From positions 1 through 64,000 of the forward strand of contig JADJOZ010000013.1 in the NCBI GenBank assembly GCA_016713525.1: a stretch of DNA of 64,000 bases. Direction: 5' to 3'. Made by a program: the position numbers and the translations under genes. Below are positions 52,272 to 62,845 of this stretch, in pieces. This DNA is from Bacteroidota bacterium. Its GTDB lineage: Bacteria; Bacteroidota; Bacteroidia; AKYH767-A; OLB10. The stretch's first letter is position 1. The number at the start of each line of letters is the position of its first letter. Below the pieces are notes generated by a model. That model ran no database searches and was not told the DNA's origin. It saw only the letters and a list, made by a program, of their open reading frames with translations.

Positions 52272-54019
52272 ATGAAGAACTGCCTGAATGCTAAAAGTAC
52301 AATAATTTCATTTCTGCTATTAATAATATTAAATGTGGATGCCGTTAACGCCCAAACACATCATATAGAAACCGATATTTATTTCGGCATGAATTATCAA
52401 TCAGGTTTACCATGTTTTTATAATGATGGCAGTGGATGCAGACTCTATAAGCTATCAATGGCAATTATTAGAAGTGAACAAACAGGAATTCTTTCCATTA
52501 ATATTATTGGTGATTCGCTGAAACAAGTCTTACCCGACAATGTTCCTTCTGTAACAGCGGGATTAAACAGCGATGCTACTTTAATAGGATTTATGGCCAG
52601 TGGAAATTTTCAAACATTCTCATCAGGAAAATTGTACGCCTATAATAAACTAAACAATAGCTATAAACTGGTTTCTGATGGTACTTATCTGTCAAACCAA
52701 AATGGTTCCTGGGTGAAATGGCTAAACGATTCAACTTGTCTCTATTCCAGTACCAACTATTGTCCGGGGTTTAATACTTTACCCGGTTGTGGTAATACAT
52801 TCGGTAATCGCTTTGGCGATTTACGTTCAGCTGAAGGAGATTTTTCTGCCGGAATTATTAATTCGCACAATATTGTACTAGGGGATATAAATAATCTCAC
52901 CAATCTTGATTCACGGGTGAGTTCCGCTCAGGACGCATCTGTTAATCCTGCAAATCCTGATATTATTGCTTTTCATAGCAGTTCAATTGATGGTTACCCA
53001 TCAAATAATGGAAATAACGCTTCTCCATTTAATGTTGGCCAGACAAATATTTTTAATAATCCAGCAGGAAATGCAGATCCTAAACCTGTAGTGTATGACA
53101 TTACAAGCACCACTCCTTCAAATAATATTGACAGTTTGATGGAAGGAATTAATTACTGGCTTTTTGATCTCGATAGTGCAAAAATTAATTCATTGGTACA
53201 TCTTCATTGGTCGCCAAATGGTAATATAGTTGCCGGGAATGAACAAAATACCGACATCTATCAACCTTACATGGAGTGCATTGATAACCCGGGCGTCCAA
53301 ATTACAAATGCGTCTCAATGCTCCGGTTCAAATAAAAGCTCTACGTTCGAAAGAGTATTCGGATTTGAGAAAGATGGCAGCATTTACAAGAATATTAACA
53401 GATTTATAAATGATAGTTTACCATTGTTTCTTCCGCTTCCACCTGCACAGTTGCCCAATTCAATCAATTATTTCAATCCGGCAACAGATATTTGCAGTGT
53501 GTACCGCACTAAATATATAGAGTTTTGTGGTTCGGAAAAGACAATCGTAGCAACTGTTATGTGCAACAATTCTACCGGTGTTCAAAATCCATTTTCCCGA
53601 ATCATGCTGATTGATTTCACTATTCCTTCAAATCCATATTATTTCGATATTACAGGTTGGGTTGAGCAGAATTACTCGAATTGGCAACCCGGAGATGCTA
53701 ACGGTATCTCTACTACTTGTCATATTATCTCTGATTCGTTGTTATTATCTATGCCTGATGTCCTATTCCGTTCTGAAGATTTAAGTATTGAACCAGAACC
53801 TGCCTACAACATCCTTAGTATAAATTTCATACCGGACCTATTAAGTTCCGGAATATTAATATCTGATGCATACGGAAAAGTTGTTAAAAGTTTTTTGCAG
53901 TAAATAATCAAACACTTAGCTTCTCTATCGCAGATTTATCAGATGGAATGTATTTTATTACCATTATAAATGGCAATAAAATAGTGAATAAAAAATTCCT
54001 TAAAGCAAGCCACAGGTAA
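52272..54019 (+). CDS. secreted protein with T9SS sorting domain (one frameshift)
   Basis: About 582 residues. A signal peptide (STIISFLLLIILNVDAVNA) precedes a large domain with beta-propeller-like repeats (DATLIGFMASGNFQTFSSGK, HLHWSPNGNIVAGNEQN, Cys-rich). One T missing in the T6 run at 53891-53896 shifts the frame; the restored tail (VVKSFFAVNNQTLSFSIADL, SDGMYFITIING) is a type A T9SS C-terminal domain ending near 54019. The mature protein is probably surface-exposed. Its activity is unknown. Confidence 0.75.
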
Positions 54020-54081
54020 ACCTTAAAAGCCAACGCCAAAAAATATCAGCTTCTGCATTTTCTCAATAAACAATTGCATAC

Positions 54082-54774
54082 CTACTCCCCAACCATCCCC
54101 TCCAATGCCTCCGGATCAAGAATTGTAATCTTTCGCCCTTTTGCAGAAATTATGTCAGCATCTTTTAAAACACGTAATACTCTTACCAGCGACTCAACCG
54201 TTGTTCCGCAAAAAGAAGCCAGGTTCTCGCGAGATAAATTAATTACTGAGGGCAGATGCTCCTTACCTTTCTTCTTATATTTTTCATTTAGAATGAGCAA
54301 TGCAACTACCGTACGCTCTTTTACTGCCAACTGTCCCAGAACATTTATTTTGTTCAGCCATACCATAAATTCATTGCTCAGCTGCGTTAATAAGGTTCTG
54401 GAAAGTTCAGGAGAATGGTCGAGTGCAGACAGAAAAATGTTTTTGGGAATAAAAGCATACGTGCAATCTTCCAATGTGGTTGCCGTTACAGGATGTGTTT
54501 GATCACACAACAACGGACGGTATCCAAATAATTCACCTCTGCGATAAATATAAACTATCTGCTCTTTGCCTTTATTACTGAACTGTGAAATTTTTACTTT
54601 CCCCTTCTTCAGTAAATAAACACCCCTCGGATTTTGTCCCTCCCTGTAAATTACTTTATCGCTTTCAAGCTCTCTCAAACTGTAATGGTGCTTAAACAGA
54701 GGTGTTTCTGTTAACGAAACTCCTCCTAATTTAATTGCTGCCTGAAAACTGAATTTATTTATATCAAAGCTCAT
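54082..54774 (-). CDS. Crp/Fnr-family transcriptional regulator
   Basis: About 230 residues from ATG 54774 (an ATG 25 codons upstream is less likely). The cyclic-nucleotide-binding-type jelly roll includes SDKVIYREGQNPRGVYLLKK, GKEQIVYIYRRGELFGY. The C-terminal HTH is INLSRENLASFCGTTVESLV followed by RVLRVLKDADII. No N-terminal FeS cysteine cluster is visible, so a direct FNR-type oxygen sensor is not supported. It is divergent from the KamA-like gene, which has an FNR-type palindrome in its upstream region. Confidence 0.85.
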   Translation of the reverse strand: MSFDINKFSFQAAIKLGGVSLTETPLFKHHYSLRELESDKVIYREGQNPRGVYLLKKGKVKISQFSNKGKEQIVYIYRRGELFGYRPLLCDQTHPVTATTLEDCTYAFIPKNIFLSALDHSPELSRTLLTQLSNEFMVWLNKINVLGQLAVKERTVVALLILNEKYKKKGKEHLPSVINLSRENLASFCGTTVESLVRVLRVLKDADIISAKGRKITILDPEALEGMVGE

Positions 54775-54949
54775 TGCTACAAATCTAACAAAATCATTTA
54801 ATTTTTTTGCAAATATATTTTTTCGCACTTCGACTCTATGATCAATCAAAAATATTTCCTAAATAACTCAAAATACATTTGTTAAATTAATATTTCGTAA
54901 ATTATCAAATGCTATAAAAACTTTTTTTAATTTCATTTGTATCGTGAAA

Positions 54950-54998
54950 TTGATATATATCAATTTAATTGCGCGTTTCATTTTGTAGCTTCGCAGGA
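54950..54998 (+). promoter_or_regulatory. FNR/Crp-type palindrome and promoter before kamA-like gene
   Basis: TTGATATATATCAA (54950-54963) matches the FNR consensus TTGAT-N4-ATCAA exactly. TAGCTTCG (54986-54993) resembles the Bacteroidota -7 TAnnTTTG with one mismatch. If transcription starts near 54998 the palindrome is centred at -41.5, the class II activator position. The leader before the ATG (55169) would be about 170 bases. A short frame crossing the site is not considered a gene. Confidence 0.55.
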
Positions 54999-55168
54999 TT
55001 GGTACATTATGCCGGAATTCTTAAATTTAAGTATTCCGGAGAAATATGCTGTCAATTTGTATCTTTTAATGATACGCACGATAGTGTATAATCTCAATTT
55101 TCAATTATCCGACAATCAACCGGGCTTAATCGCCCTGAAAAATATTTATCACCTTTAATTAATATACT

Positions 55169-56545
55169 ATGATAATTCAAAAAGAAACCTCTCCCGCTAA
55201 ATACCGTTCCTATTCTCTTCATAATTTCCGATCTATTCCGCAATTGGAAAACCTAAGTGAAGAGCTGAAATTTAATATGGACGTTGTTGGTCATGTGCTT
55301 CCTTTCAAAGTGAATAATTATGTAATTGATGAGTTAATCGACTGGACCAAAGTTCCGGATGACCCCATCTTTAAACTTACATTCCCTCAAAAAGCAATGC
55401 TTACAAGAGCTCATTTTAATGAGATGGCAAAAGCGATGCGACAAACACAGGATAAGTCGGCGTTGCGTGAAGTGGCAAATAAAATCAGGATGCAGTTAAA
55501 TCCTCATCCTGCAGGACAGCTTGAACTAAATGTTCCGCAACTTGCTGGCACCCGATTAAATGGTGTGCAGCATAAATATGATCAAACGGTTTTGTTTTTT
55601 CCAAGTCAGGGCCAGACGTGCCATGCCTATTGTACATTCTGTTTTCGCTGGCCTCAGTTTGTTGGTATGGATGATATGAAATTTGCTATGAAAGAGTCTG
55701 AGATGCTTGCTCAGTATGTGAAACAACACCCCGAAGTTACTGATGTGCTTTTTACAGGTGGTGATCCGCTTATTATGAAAACCCGCATTCTGCAAGATTA
55801 TATTGAAAAATTGCTCGATGAAAAACCTTCTAACCTTCAAACTATAAGAATAGGCACGAAGGCTTTGGGTTACTGGCCATACCGATTCCTCACTGATGAT
55901 GATGCCGACGATCTTTTACAATTATTTGAAAGGATTGTACGATCCGGAATTAATCTTGCAATTATGGCTCACTTTAATCATCCGGTTGAATTATCTACTA
56001 GAGCCGTGCAAAGGGCAATCAGAAAAATTCGTGCAACAGGTGCACAAATCCGGACACAATCGCCGGTTCTGAATCATATCAATGCCGATCCGAAAATATG
56101 GGCTGAGATGTGGCGTAAACAGGTTAATCTGAATTGTATTCCATACTATATGTTTGTTCCTCGTGATACAGGCGCACAACATTATTTTTCTGTTCCATTG
56201 GTTGAGTGCTGGGATATATTCAGAAATGCATACAAACAAGTTAGTGGAATTTGTCGGACCGTTAGAGGCCCCAGTATGTCGGCAACTCCCGGAAAAGTTC
56301 AGGTATTAGGAGTTACAGAAATTCCTGTGAACGGCAAATTTGAAAAAGTTCTCACGCTACGTTTTCTTCAAGGCAGAAATCCCGATTGGGTAGGTAAACC
56401 TTTCTTCGCGAAATATAATCCCGAAGCAACCTGGCTCAATGAGCTTACTCCTGCATTTGGTGAGAAAGAATTTTTCTTTGAACAAGAACTGGAACAGATT
56501 TACAAAGAAAATATTTCTCAGGATGCAATTAATCCTTATGAATAA
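55169..56545 (+). CDS. KamA-family radical SAM aminomutase
   Basis: An intact 458-residue protein. The radical SAM cluster is CHAYCTFCFRW (CxxxCxxC), followed by EVTDVLFTGGDPLIM, a SAM-binding glycine-rich segment. Residues near 385-400, with ATPGKVQVLGV, fit the PLP-lysine region of lysine 2,3-aminomutases. It converts L-lysine to beta-lysine or acts on a related amino acid; the substrate cannot be fixed from sequence. The Crp/Fnr-like gene is divergent upstream and an FNR-type box precedes it, which suggests oxygen-linked control. Confidence 0.82.
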   Translation: MIIQKETSPAKYRSYSLHNFRSIPQLENLSEELKFNMDVVGHVLPFKVNNYVIDELIDWTKVPDDPIFKLTFPQKAMLTRAHFNEMAKAMRQTQDKSALREVANKIRMQLNPHPAGQLELNVPQLAGTRLNGVQHKYDQTVLFFPSQGQTCHAYCTFCFRWPQFVGMDDMKFAMKESEMLAQYVKQHPEVTDVLFTGGDPLIMKTRILQDYIEKLLDEKPSNLQTIRIGTKALGYWPYRFLTDDDADDLLQLFERIVRSGINLAIMAHFNHPVELSTRAVQRAIRKIRATGAQIRTQSPVLNHINADPKIWAEMWRKQVNLNCIPYYMFVPRDTGAQHYFSVPLVECWDIFRNAYKQVSGICRTVRGPSMSATPGKVQVLGVTEIPVNGKFEKVLTLRFLQGRNPDWVGKPFFAKYNPEATWLNELTPAFGEKEFFFEQELEQIYKENISQDAINPYE

Positions 56546-56640
56546 CGGAAACTAAATTTTCTGAAAAAATTCTTAAGTCCGATTTCGGATAGTTATTTTA
56601 TCGGTTGAGAGACACGCTTGAATAAATAGGATTTTTACAG

Positions 56641-56669
56641 TTGTTTTTAATTGCAATGTTCTATATTTG
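56641..56669 (+). promoter_or_regulatory. Bacteroidota-type promoter
   Basis: TTG (56641-56643) and TATATTTG (56662-56669) are separated by 18 bases, matching the TTG/TAnnTTTG architecture. A start near 56675 would give a leader of about 30 bases to the ATG at 56705. Confidence 0.6.
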
Positions 56670-56704
56670 TGTTTCCAACCGTAATTTTAAAGAAACTATC
56701 CCCC

Positions 56705-58408
56705 ATGAAAATCGCTAAAATATTTCTTACTCTGGTTATTTCATTAATCAGCCTTTCAAGTTTATTGGCAATTCCGTTGGCAGGAAATTATACCATCGAC
56801 AAGAATTCTCCAGCAACTGCAACCAATTTTAGTTCCTTCAATTCTTGTGCTAACAGCTTGATCACGAATGGTATATCGGCTGATGTAATCATTACGGTCG
56901 TAGCCGGATCGGGTCCGTATACGGAACAGGTTGTTTTTAGTAATATAGCAGGCACCAGCCCAACTGCAGGCATTTTGCTGGATGGCAGTGGCGAAACTAT
57001 TATTGGACTCACGAACACTTCGGCGCGACATACTATTCGCTTGAGTAACATGCAGTATTTCGATATTGCAAATCTGAAAGTTGAACGCGATATTACTTCA
57101 ACGAGTGGTTTCTATGGCATTCATTTATTCGGAACCTGCAACAATATTACCATCAGCAATTGTGAAGTGAATATGCCCGGCACCAACAGTACCTTAGTAG
57201 GAGCCTATATTGCTTCCGGTTCCGAAACAAGTATCCTTGAAAGTGGCGATTTTCATGATATTAATATTTTAGACAACTTCGCTAATGGTGGCGGATATGG
57301 TGCATCTGTATTTGGATTGGTTAATGATCTTGCAAGTAATATTGTTATTTCCGGAAATAATTTCACAGACTTCCATTCGAATGGTGTTTATTTAAGAGAA
57401 ACTGATGGCGCAATTATCAGCGATAGTAATTTTAACAAAGCAAATGCAAATGTGACTTCCTGTAATGCCATTCAAATTGCGCAGGCTGCAAATATTAATG
57501 CTCAAATATTTAATAACTTCATTAAAGTTGATCAGATTGCAAATGGCACCATGACTTTTCGTGGTATCTATTTATTCAATGGTACAGGTCATAAGGTTTA
57601 TAACAATGTAATTCATGATATAAAACTTACTTCAGGAAACGTCACAGGAATTGAAGTTCGTACTGCAGGCACTGCTCCTGAAATTTATTTCAATACCATT
57701 TCAATTGACAATGCAACCGCTTCTACAGGTAATTTATATGGAATCAAAGAGGAACTATCAAATACAAATTCTATTTTAAAAAACAATCTTATCAGCATAA
57801 GCCAAACAACAACAGGAATTAAATCCGGATTGGTGCTTGGTGCAACTGCTATTACTACTTCAGCATTCAATAGCGACTACAACGATATTTGGGTGCCAGG
57901 GGGAAATACTGCTATCAAAGGAAGTCTGACACCGGTTTTATACAATACGCTTGCCACCTGGCAATCTGTAAGTACTCAGGATGCTAATAGCATTTCTACT
58001 GATCCTGTATTTTTATCTGTTGCCGTACCTCAGCCAACAAATGTTATCATGAATGATGCCGGTACAACCATCAGTTCTATCACAACAGATGTAGTTGGAA
58101 TTACACGCTCAATACCACCAGATATTGGTGCTTATGAATTTCTGACTTCAGCGCTGAATGAAATAAATCCTTCCACTAATTTTACAATTTCTACAAATGA
58201 AGGAAACGGAGTGTTCACCATTGAATCAAAAAACACTAACACAACAATTACAGGCTTCGAAACATTTGACAATACCGGTAAACTTATTCAATCACAAAAA
58301 ACTTCAGCCACAACTGTCGGAGTAGATTTATCAATGCTGGCTAATGGCATTTACTTTTTGCGAATCAATTCCGATATAGGATTGCAAACTTTTAAAGTGG
58401 TGAAATAA
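56705..58408 (+). CDS. right-handed beta-helix protein with T9SS sorting domain
   Basis: An intact protein of about 567 residues from ATG 56705. A signal peptide (KIFLTLVISLISLSSLLA) is followed by parallel beta-helix repeats (FDIANLKVERD, IHLFGTCNNITISNCEVN, NIVISGNNFTDFHSNGVYLR, HKVYNNVIHDIKLTSGNVTG). The C-terminal about 80 residues form a type A T9SS domain (GFETFDNTGKLIQSQKTSA, MLANGIYFLRINSD, TFKVVK). The fold suggests surface polysaccharide or adhesion roles; no catalytic residues were identified. Confidence 0.82.
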   Translation: MKIAKIFLTLVISLISLSSLLAIPLAGNYTIDKNSPATATNFSSFNSCANSLITNGISADVIITVVAGSGPYTEQVVFSNIAGTSPTAGILLDGSGETIIGLTNTSARHTIRLSNMQYFDIANLKVERDITSTSGFYGIHLFGTCNNITISNCEVNMPGTNSTLVGAYIASGSETSILESGDFHDINILDNFANGGGYGASVFGLVNDLASNIVISGNNFTDFHSNGVYLRETDGAIISDSNFNKANANVTSCNAIQIAQAANINAQIFNNFIKVDQIANGTMTFRGIYLFNGTGHKVYNNVIHDIKLTSGNVTGIEVRTAGTAPEIYFNTISIDNATASTGNLYGIKEELSNTNSILKNNLISISQTTTGIKSGLVLGATAITTSAFNSDYNDIWVPGGNTAIKGSLTPVLYNTLATWQSVSTQDANSISTDPVFLSVAVPQPTNVIMNDAGTTISSITTDVVGITRSIPPDIGAYEFLTSALNEINPSTNFTISTNEGNGVFTIESKNTNTTITGFETFDNTGKLIQSQKTSATTVGVDLSMLANGIYFLRINSDIGLQTFKVVK

Positions 58409-58458
58409 ATCAGGTATCTGTGTCTAAGTAGCTGCGTGATAAATTAAACTTCTATCAA

Positions 58459-59043
58459 ATGACTCAGCGAATATTTATATTTGAAATTATACTAAAGGAA
58501 GTTACTCCACCTGTATGGCGAATAATAGAAATTAATCGAAGCCAAACATTGCATGAATTGCATGCTTCAATACAAGTTGCAATGGGATGGAAGAACTTAC
58601 ATTTGTATTCTTTTTCAAGAGGTGAGGGTGTAAACAAGGTTAAATTTACATTGCCTGATTCGAAGGATAAGGAAGAACTCATCACTAGTAATAACACCCG
58701 AAAATTTAAACTTAAAGATATATTTCATAAACCTGGTGATTCCATTGAATATATCTACGACTATGGCGACTTTTGGCAACATCTTATTATTTTTAAAGGT
58801 ACAACTTATGAAAATGCAAACTTTGGTTATCCACGATGTCCCGCTGGTTCGAGATGTTGTCCACCTGAAAATATTGGAGGTCCGCCCGGATACCAATCAC
58901 TTTTAGCATCCATTGAAACGAAAAATAAAAAGTTACTGAAAGAGTATGATGAATGGCTGGGATATCGTTATAATCCTGATAAGTTCAGTGCAAATGACAA
59001 CCTGATATTTTTTGCACAGTTTGCCAGGAGAATAGCCAAATAA
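58459..59043 (+). CDS. plasmid pRiA4b ORF-3-family protein
   Basis: An intact 194-residue protein. Hallmarks: EIILKEVTPPVWRIIEI with TLHELHASIQVAMGWKNLHL at the N-terminus, YIYDYGDFWQHLIIF, and the Cys-rich YPRCPAGSRCCPPENIGGPP. The family (also called IS1096 TnpR-like) has no established biochemical activity. It starts 50 bases after the T9SS gene on the same strand; a hairpin terminator follows. Confidence 0.85.
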   Translation: MTQRIFIFEIILKEVTPPVWRIIEINRSQTLHELHASIQVAMGWKNLHLYSFSRGEGVNKVKFTLPDSKDKEELITSNNTRKFKLKDIFHKPGDSIEYIYDYGDFWQHLIIFKGTTYENANFGYPRCPAGSRCCPPENIGGPPGYQSLLASIETKNKKLLKEYDEWLGYRYNPDKFSANDNLIFFAQFARRIAK

Positions 59044-59093
59044 ATCATTTGATTCCATTATCCACCAAAAATAACAAATCTTTATATTAAAAG

Positions 59094-59114
59094 GGCATTA
59101 TTATGCCGCTTTTT
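59094..59114 (+). terminator. weak intrinsic terminator
   Basis: GGCAT (59094-59098) pairs with ATGCC (59103-59107), followed by GCTTTTT. Short stem, so the call is tentative. It would end the pRiA4b-type gene. Confidence 0.4.
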
Positions 59115-59204
59115 GAATGTTTTGTGGGTCAATTGCTTCAGCATTAACTAATTATACTGAACCTGCCCAACGCGCCCATAGTATTCTTACCTTTCAAAAC
59201 CAAT

Positions 59205-60536
59205 TTGAAAGAGATCATGCCGTTTATTAGTAAAGAGTGGTTTTATGCGCTTTGTATTTTTCTTATTCCATTATCGGTTGGATTTGATTTGCCCGGTGGT
59301 GCCAGCATTTCTTTTCCGGGTGAATTGATGCTTGCTGTTTTGGCTGGGATGGTTGCTTTTCAAATTTTATTGAAGCCAGTCAATTATAAAAAAATATTGG
59401 TGCACCCACTGTCTCTTTTGCTATTGGCAGAATTTATCTGGATGCTCATTTCATCAGTATTCAGTGAACTACCCATGGTTTCTATCAAGCGGGTAATCAT
59501 GAAAGGAATTTTTCTTGCTTCCTTGTATGTATTTACGATTCAATGGGCCGAAAAGGATTCGAATAAAATTAAATACCTTTTTCTTTATGCTCTTGGACTT
59601 GTCATTCCAATCGTATATTCCGAATTCCGTCATTACTGGTTAGGGATGGATTTTTTAGTGCATGTTAGTTTGTGTAAACCATTCTTTGATGAACACACCA
59701 TCTATGGTGCTGCTATTGCATTCGTGATTCCATTTGTGGCAGTGGCAGCTGGCAATACGCAATTACTTGGGATATCTAAAAAATACCGGATATGGATATT
59801 CGCCCTCTTGATTTTGCTGATTGCAGGTGAGTATTTTGCTTATTCCAGAGCAGGAGTTCTTAGTCTGATGGCGAGCTTAATTTCGTATGTCTTTCTAAAG
59901 TTAAATATTCAGTTCAAACAGCTGTTAATCGGATTAGCTTGTATTTTATCTCTGACATTCATATTTCGTTCAGAGATCTATTCCTTTACGAAATCGGTTT
60001 CTTATCAAAGTAATAGTGCTGATGTTGGAGAACATCTGTTATCAGCATTGAACTTAGATAATAACGTCTCTAACCTCGAACGTGTAAACCGGTGGAAATG
60101 TGCAGTTCGAATGTTTGAAGCAAGACCAATTACAGGCTTCGGCCCCGGAACATTCCAATTTGTCTATGGTCCGTTTCAAAAGATCGATGAAATGACTCGT
60201 ATCAGTACTACAAAGGGCGATAAAGGCAATGCACACTCCGAAATATTTATGAGCTTATCGGAGACCGGTCTGCCGGGATTACTATTGAACCTGATTCTTA
60301 TTTTTGCCGTAATTGGTGTTGCCATGCGCGCGTATTACAATTCCAAAAACATCGTTGCTAAAAAAGTGGTGATGGCGGCATTGCTGGGATTTGTCACTTC
60401 CGTAGTACATGGATTATTTAATTCGTTTCTTGATCAGGATAAAATTGCCAGTCTGGTATTTACATCAATGGCAATTATTGTGGCTGTAGATCTATCAACA
60501 AGAGAAAATAAGATTGCAGATGAGAAGGGTTTATAA
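59205..60536 (+). CDS. O-antigen ligase-like membrane protein
   Basis: An intact 443-residue polytopic protein with about ten hydrophobic segments. The Wzy_C/WaaL signature lies in the large loop: PITGFGPGTFQFVYGPFQ, then NAHSEIFMSLSETGLPGLLL. Such enzymes ligate or polymerise O-antigen or other surface polysaccharide at the periplasmic face. The start may be the ATG at 59205 or at 59217. Its end overlaps the SGNH gene by 17 bases, so they are co-translated and may act on the same polymer. Confidence 0.82.
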   Translation: MKEIMPFISKEWFYALCIFLIPLSVGFDLPGGASISFPGELMLAVLAGMVAFQILLKPVNYKKILVHPLSLLLLAEFIWMLISSVFSELPMVSIKRVIMKGIFLASLYVFTIQWAEKDSNKIKYLFLYALGLVIPIVYSEFRHYWLGMDFLVHVSLCKPFFDEHTIYGAAIAFVIPFVAVAAGNTQLLGISKKYRIWIFALLILLIAGEYFAYSRAGVLSLMASLISYVFLKLNIQFKQLLIGLACILSLTFIFRSEIYSFTKSVSYQSNSADVGEHLLSALNLDNNVSNLERVNRWKCAVRMFEARPITGFGPGTFQFVYGPFQKIDEMTRISTTKGDKGNAHSEIFMSLSETGLPGLLLNLILIFAVIGVAMRAYYNSKNIVAKKVVMAALLGFVTSVVHGLFNSFLDQDKIASLVFTSMAIIVAVDLSTRENKIADEKGL

Positions 60537-61514
60537 CTTCTTTATTGTTCTTACAATTACGATTCTGTTGTTTTTTCTTTCTTTAGAATTAGCATACCGT
60601 TATCAATGGATCGATTTTTACCAGAGTGAATTAACGGCATTGAATACCAAAGAAGATCTGCTGTCGAATAAGAAAAAATCTTGATTTGTGGTGATTCCTT
60701 TTCTGCTGACCCTTCAGCATATGTCAAAACGTTACGGGAAAGCTTAACCAATTATGCAGTTATCAATTGTGCTGTTTCAGGGACCGGTATTCGTCAACAT
60801 GAATTATATCTCAATAACCGAATCGGTACACACAATCCTGATATTTTTATCTATCAGTTTTATGTTGGAAATGATTTATTCGACATAACGCATCCACACA
60901 ATTCAAAAGATATTTCATTGCTTAGAAGATTTTACTGGTGGCTATCAGACCGTATGCTTAGTCTGGGTTTCTTAAATTTCAAACTGGCTGTGATGCGCTA
61001 CAATTTTTTTGATGATTCCGGTGGAAGCTATAAACCCAGAGTGCATGAAGAGTTTTCTGTCGAAAAATATTCGAAACGCGAAAAATTAAATTATGTAGCT
61101 GATCCATATTTGCTCGAAAACACCCTGTTCCTGAAAGGTCAAAGGAAAACAGATTATGAAACTTTCGAATATAAATTTGATGAAATTATAAAATCGCTAA
61201 AGGATTCTACCAGGAAATATCTGATCATCATTCCTCATCAATCGCAGCTTTCTGAACTCTATTTTAACAGGCACAACAAATTGGGCGTGCTTTCGTCTAT
61301 ACCCTACTATCAGTATGAAACAGAGAAAATACCACTGTATCAAAAACTGGAATCTTATTGCAAGCAAAATCACATCACTATAATCGATCCGGTAAAAGAA
61401 TTTAGACATGCTGAAACTTTGGAGCAAATCTATTTCAGCAACGATCCCCATCTGAAAGAAAACGGACAATACGTGGTAGCAAAGTTGCTGATTGATGAAA
61501 TTAATAAACAGTAA
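60520..61514 (+). CDS. membrane-anchored SGNH-hydrolase-like protein (one frameshift)
   Basis: About 330 residues from ATG 60520. An N-terminal membrane helix (YNFFIVLTITILLFFLSLEL) is followed by the block I motif ILICGDSFSADPSAY (GDS), then VINCAVSGTGIRQ (block II Gly), IYQFYVGNDLFD (GND, block III) and DPHLKENGQYVVA (DxxH, block V). One missing A in the A6 run at 60673-60678 broke the frame. All four blocks are present. An esterase or O-acetyl-transfer role on surface polysaccharide fits the coupling to the O-antigen ligase. Confidence 0.75.
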
Positions 61515-61595
61515 ATTGATTCTGCCGGTTTTCAATTCTTCATTTTAATAAACTAATTCAATATTAATTTGGTGTTACAAAAGAAATTTTATTAT

Positions 61596-61603
61596 TACAT
61601 TTG
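61596..61603 (+). promoter_or_regulatory. TACATTTG -7 element upstream of rhuM-like gene
   Basis: TACATTTG matches TAnnTTTG exactly; the nearest TTTG (61568-61571) is 24 bases upstream, longer than usual. The transcript would read through the hairpin at 61717-61739 before the RhuM-Fic start. Confidence 0.35.
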
Positions 61604-61716
61604 TCATTACAACTAATTTGTCTGTTCCGATATTAAATAATTGTGAGCGTGCACCTTTCTCCTGCCCGACTCATAGAATTTTGAACAATTTCCAGACAAA
61701 CTAATGATCATAAGAT

Positions 61717-61739
61717 GGAGGTTATTAATCTCCTTTTTT
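61717..61739 (+). terminator. hairpin with T6 tract just before rhuM-like gene
   Basis: GGAGGTT pairs with AATCTCC (7 pairs, one G-T) around a 3-base loop, followed by TTTTTTC. It ends 11 bases before the RhuM-Fic ATG. It may be an upstream terminator or an attenuator in the leader. Confidence 0.5.
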
Positions 61740-61749
61740 CTTATGTATC

Positions 61750-62738
61750 ATGGCAAACAAAAGCGAAATTATTATTTACAAGGCCGAAGATGGTTCTACG
61801 GAAATTGATGTTAGAATAGAAAAGGATTCCGTTTGGTTAAGTCAGTTACAAATGGCTATTCTTTTCGACCAAACAAAACAAAACATTAGCCTCCATATTC
61901 ATAACATATTCAAAGAGAATGAGTTAAATAGAAACTCAGTTGTCAAGGATTACTTGACAACTGCTGCAGATGGAAAGCAATACAAAACAAATTATTACAA
62001 TCTTGATGTCGTCATTTCAGTTGGATATCGTGTAAGGTCGAAACGCGGTACCGAGTTCCCAATTTGGGCCACCAAGTTGCTTCAGCAATTTCTTATTAAA
62101 GGATACGTGTTGAATGAAAAGCGACTTAAGGAACAATCTCAAATGAAGCTGAAGGATTTGCAACGGACTGTTAAATTAATTCAATCCATCGCAGTTCAAC
62201 AAAAACTTTCTTCGGAGGAAGCTTCAGGGCTTTTAAATGTTATAGCCGACTATACACTTGCTCTTGATGTGTTGGATCAATTCGATCATCAACAACTGAA
62301 AATTAATTACACTGAACGAAACAACAAATTTCGTATTGATTATCCTCAGGCAAAAAATGCTATTGATACCCTTAGAGAAAAATTCCATTCCACCTCTATA
62401 TTTGGAATGGAAAAAGATGATTCGTTTAAAAGCTCCCTAAATACAATCTATCAAACATTCGACAAAAATGAATTATATCCGAGTGTTGAAGAAAGGCTGC
62501 GCATTTATTATATTTTGTAATTAAAAACCACTCTTTCGTTGATGGAAACAAAAGAATAGCTGCATTTTTGTTTGTCTGGTTTATTGAACGAAATGGTTTG
62601 CTCTATCGCCAAGACGGAAATAAGCGCATTGCTGATAATGCTTTAGTAGCTTTAACACTTCTAATAGCGGCTAGTAAACCGGAGGAAATGGAAGTAATGG
62701 TAAAGGTGGTTGTGAATTTGATAAATAAGAGCAACTAA
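61750..62738 (+). CDS. RhuM-Fic/DOC fusion protein (one frameshift)
   Basis: About 329 residues. The N-terminal part is RhuM (virulence protein family): EIIIYKAEDGSTEIDVR, VWLSQLQMAILFDQTKQNIS, HNIFKENEL, YYNLDVVISVGYRVRSKRG. The C-terminal part, after a missing T near 62510, has the Fic/DOC motif HSFVDGNKRIAAFLFVWF with N-terminal helix HSTSIFGMEK. Fic/DOC domains transfer nucleotide or phosphate groups onto proteins and are often toxins. Fusion to RhuM is common in Bacteroidota. No antitoxin partner is visible. Confidence 0.8.
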
Positions 62739-62845
62739 TGACTGTTGCAAAGTTGCTACTTGATAAATTTAGAGATCAAAACAAATAGCTGGAAATTGGC
62801 TTATCTAACAGATATGTGTTGTGGATATTTTTACCCAGTGAGAAA

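Noticed and set aside
54937..55158. 73-residue ORF crossing the FNR-type box
   Set aside because: It overlaps the promoter region of the KamA-like gene, lacks any family pattern and is AT-driven.
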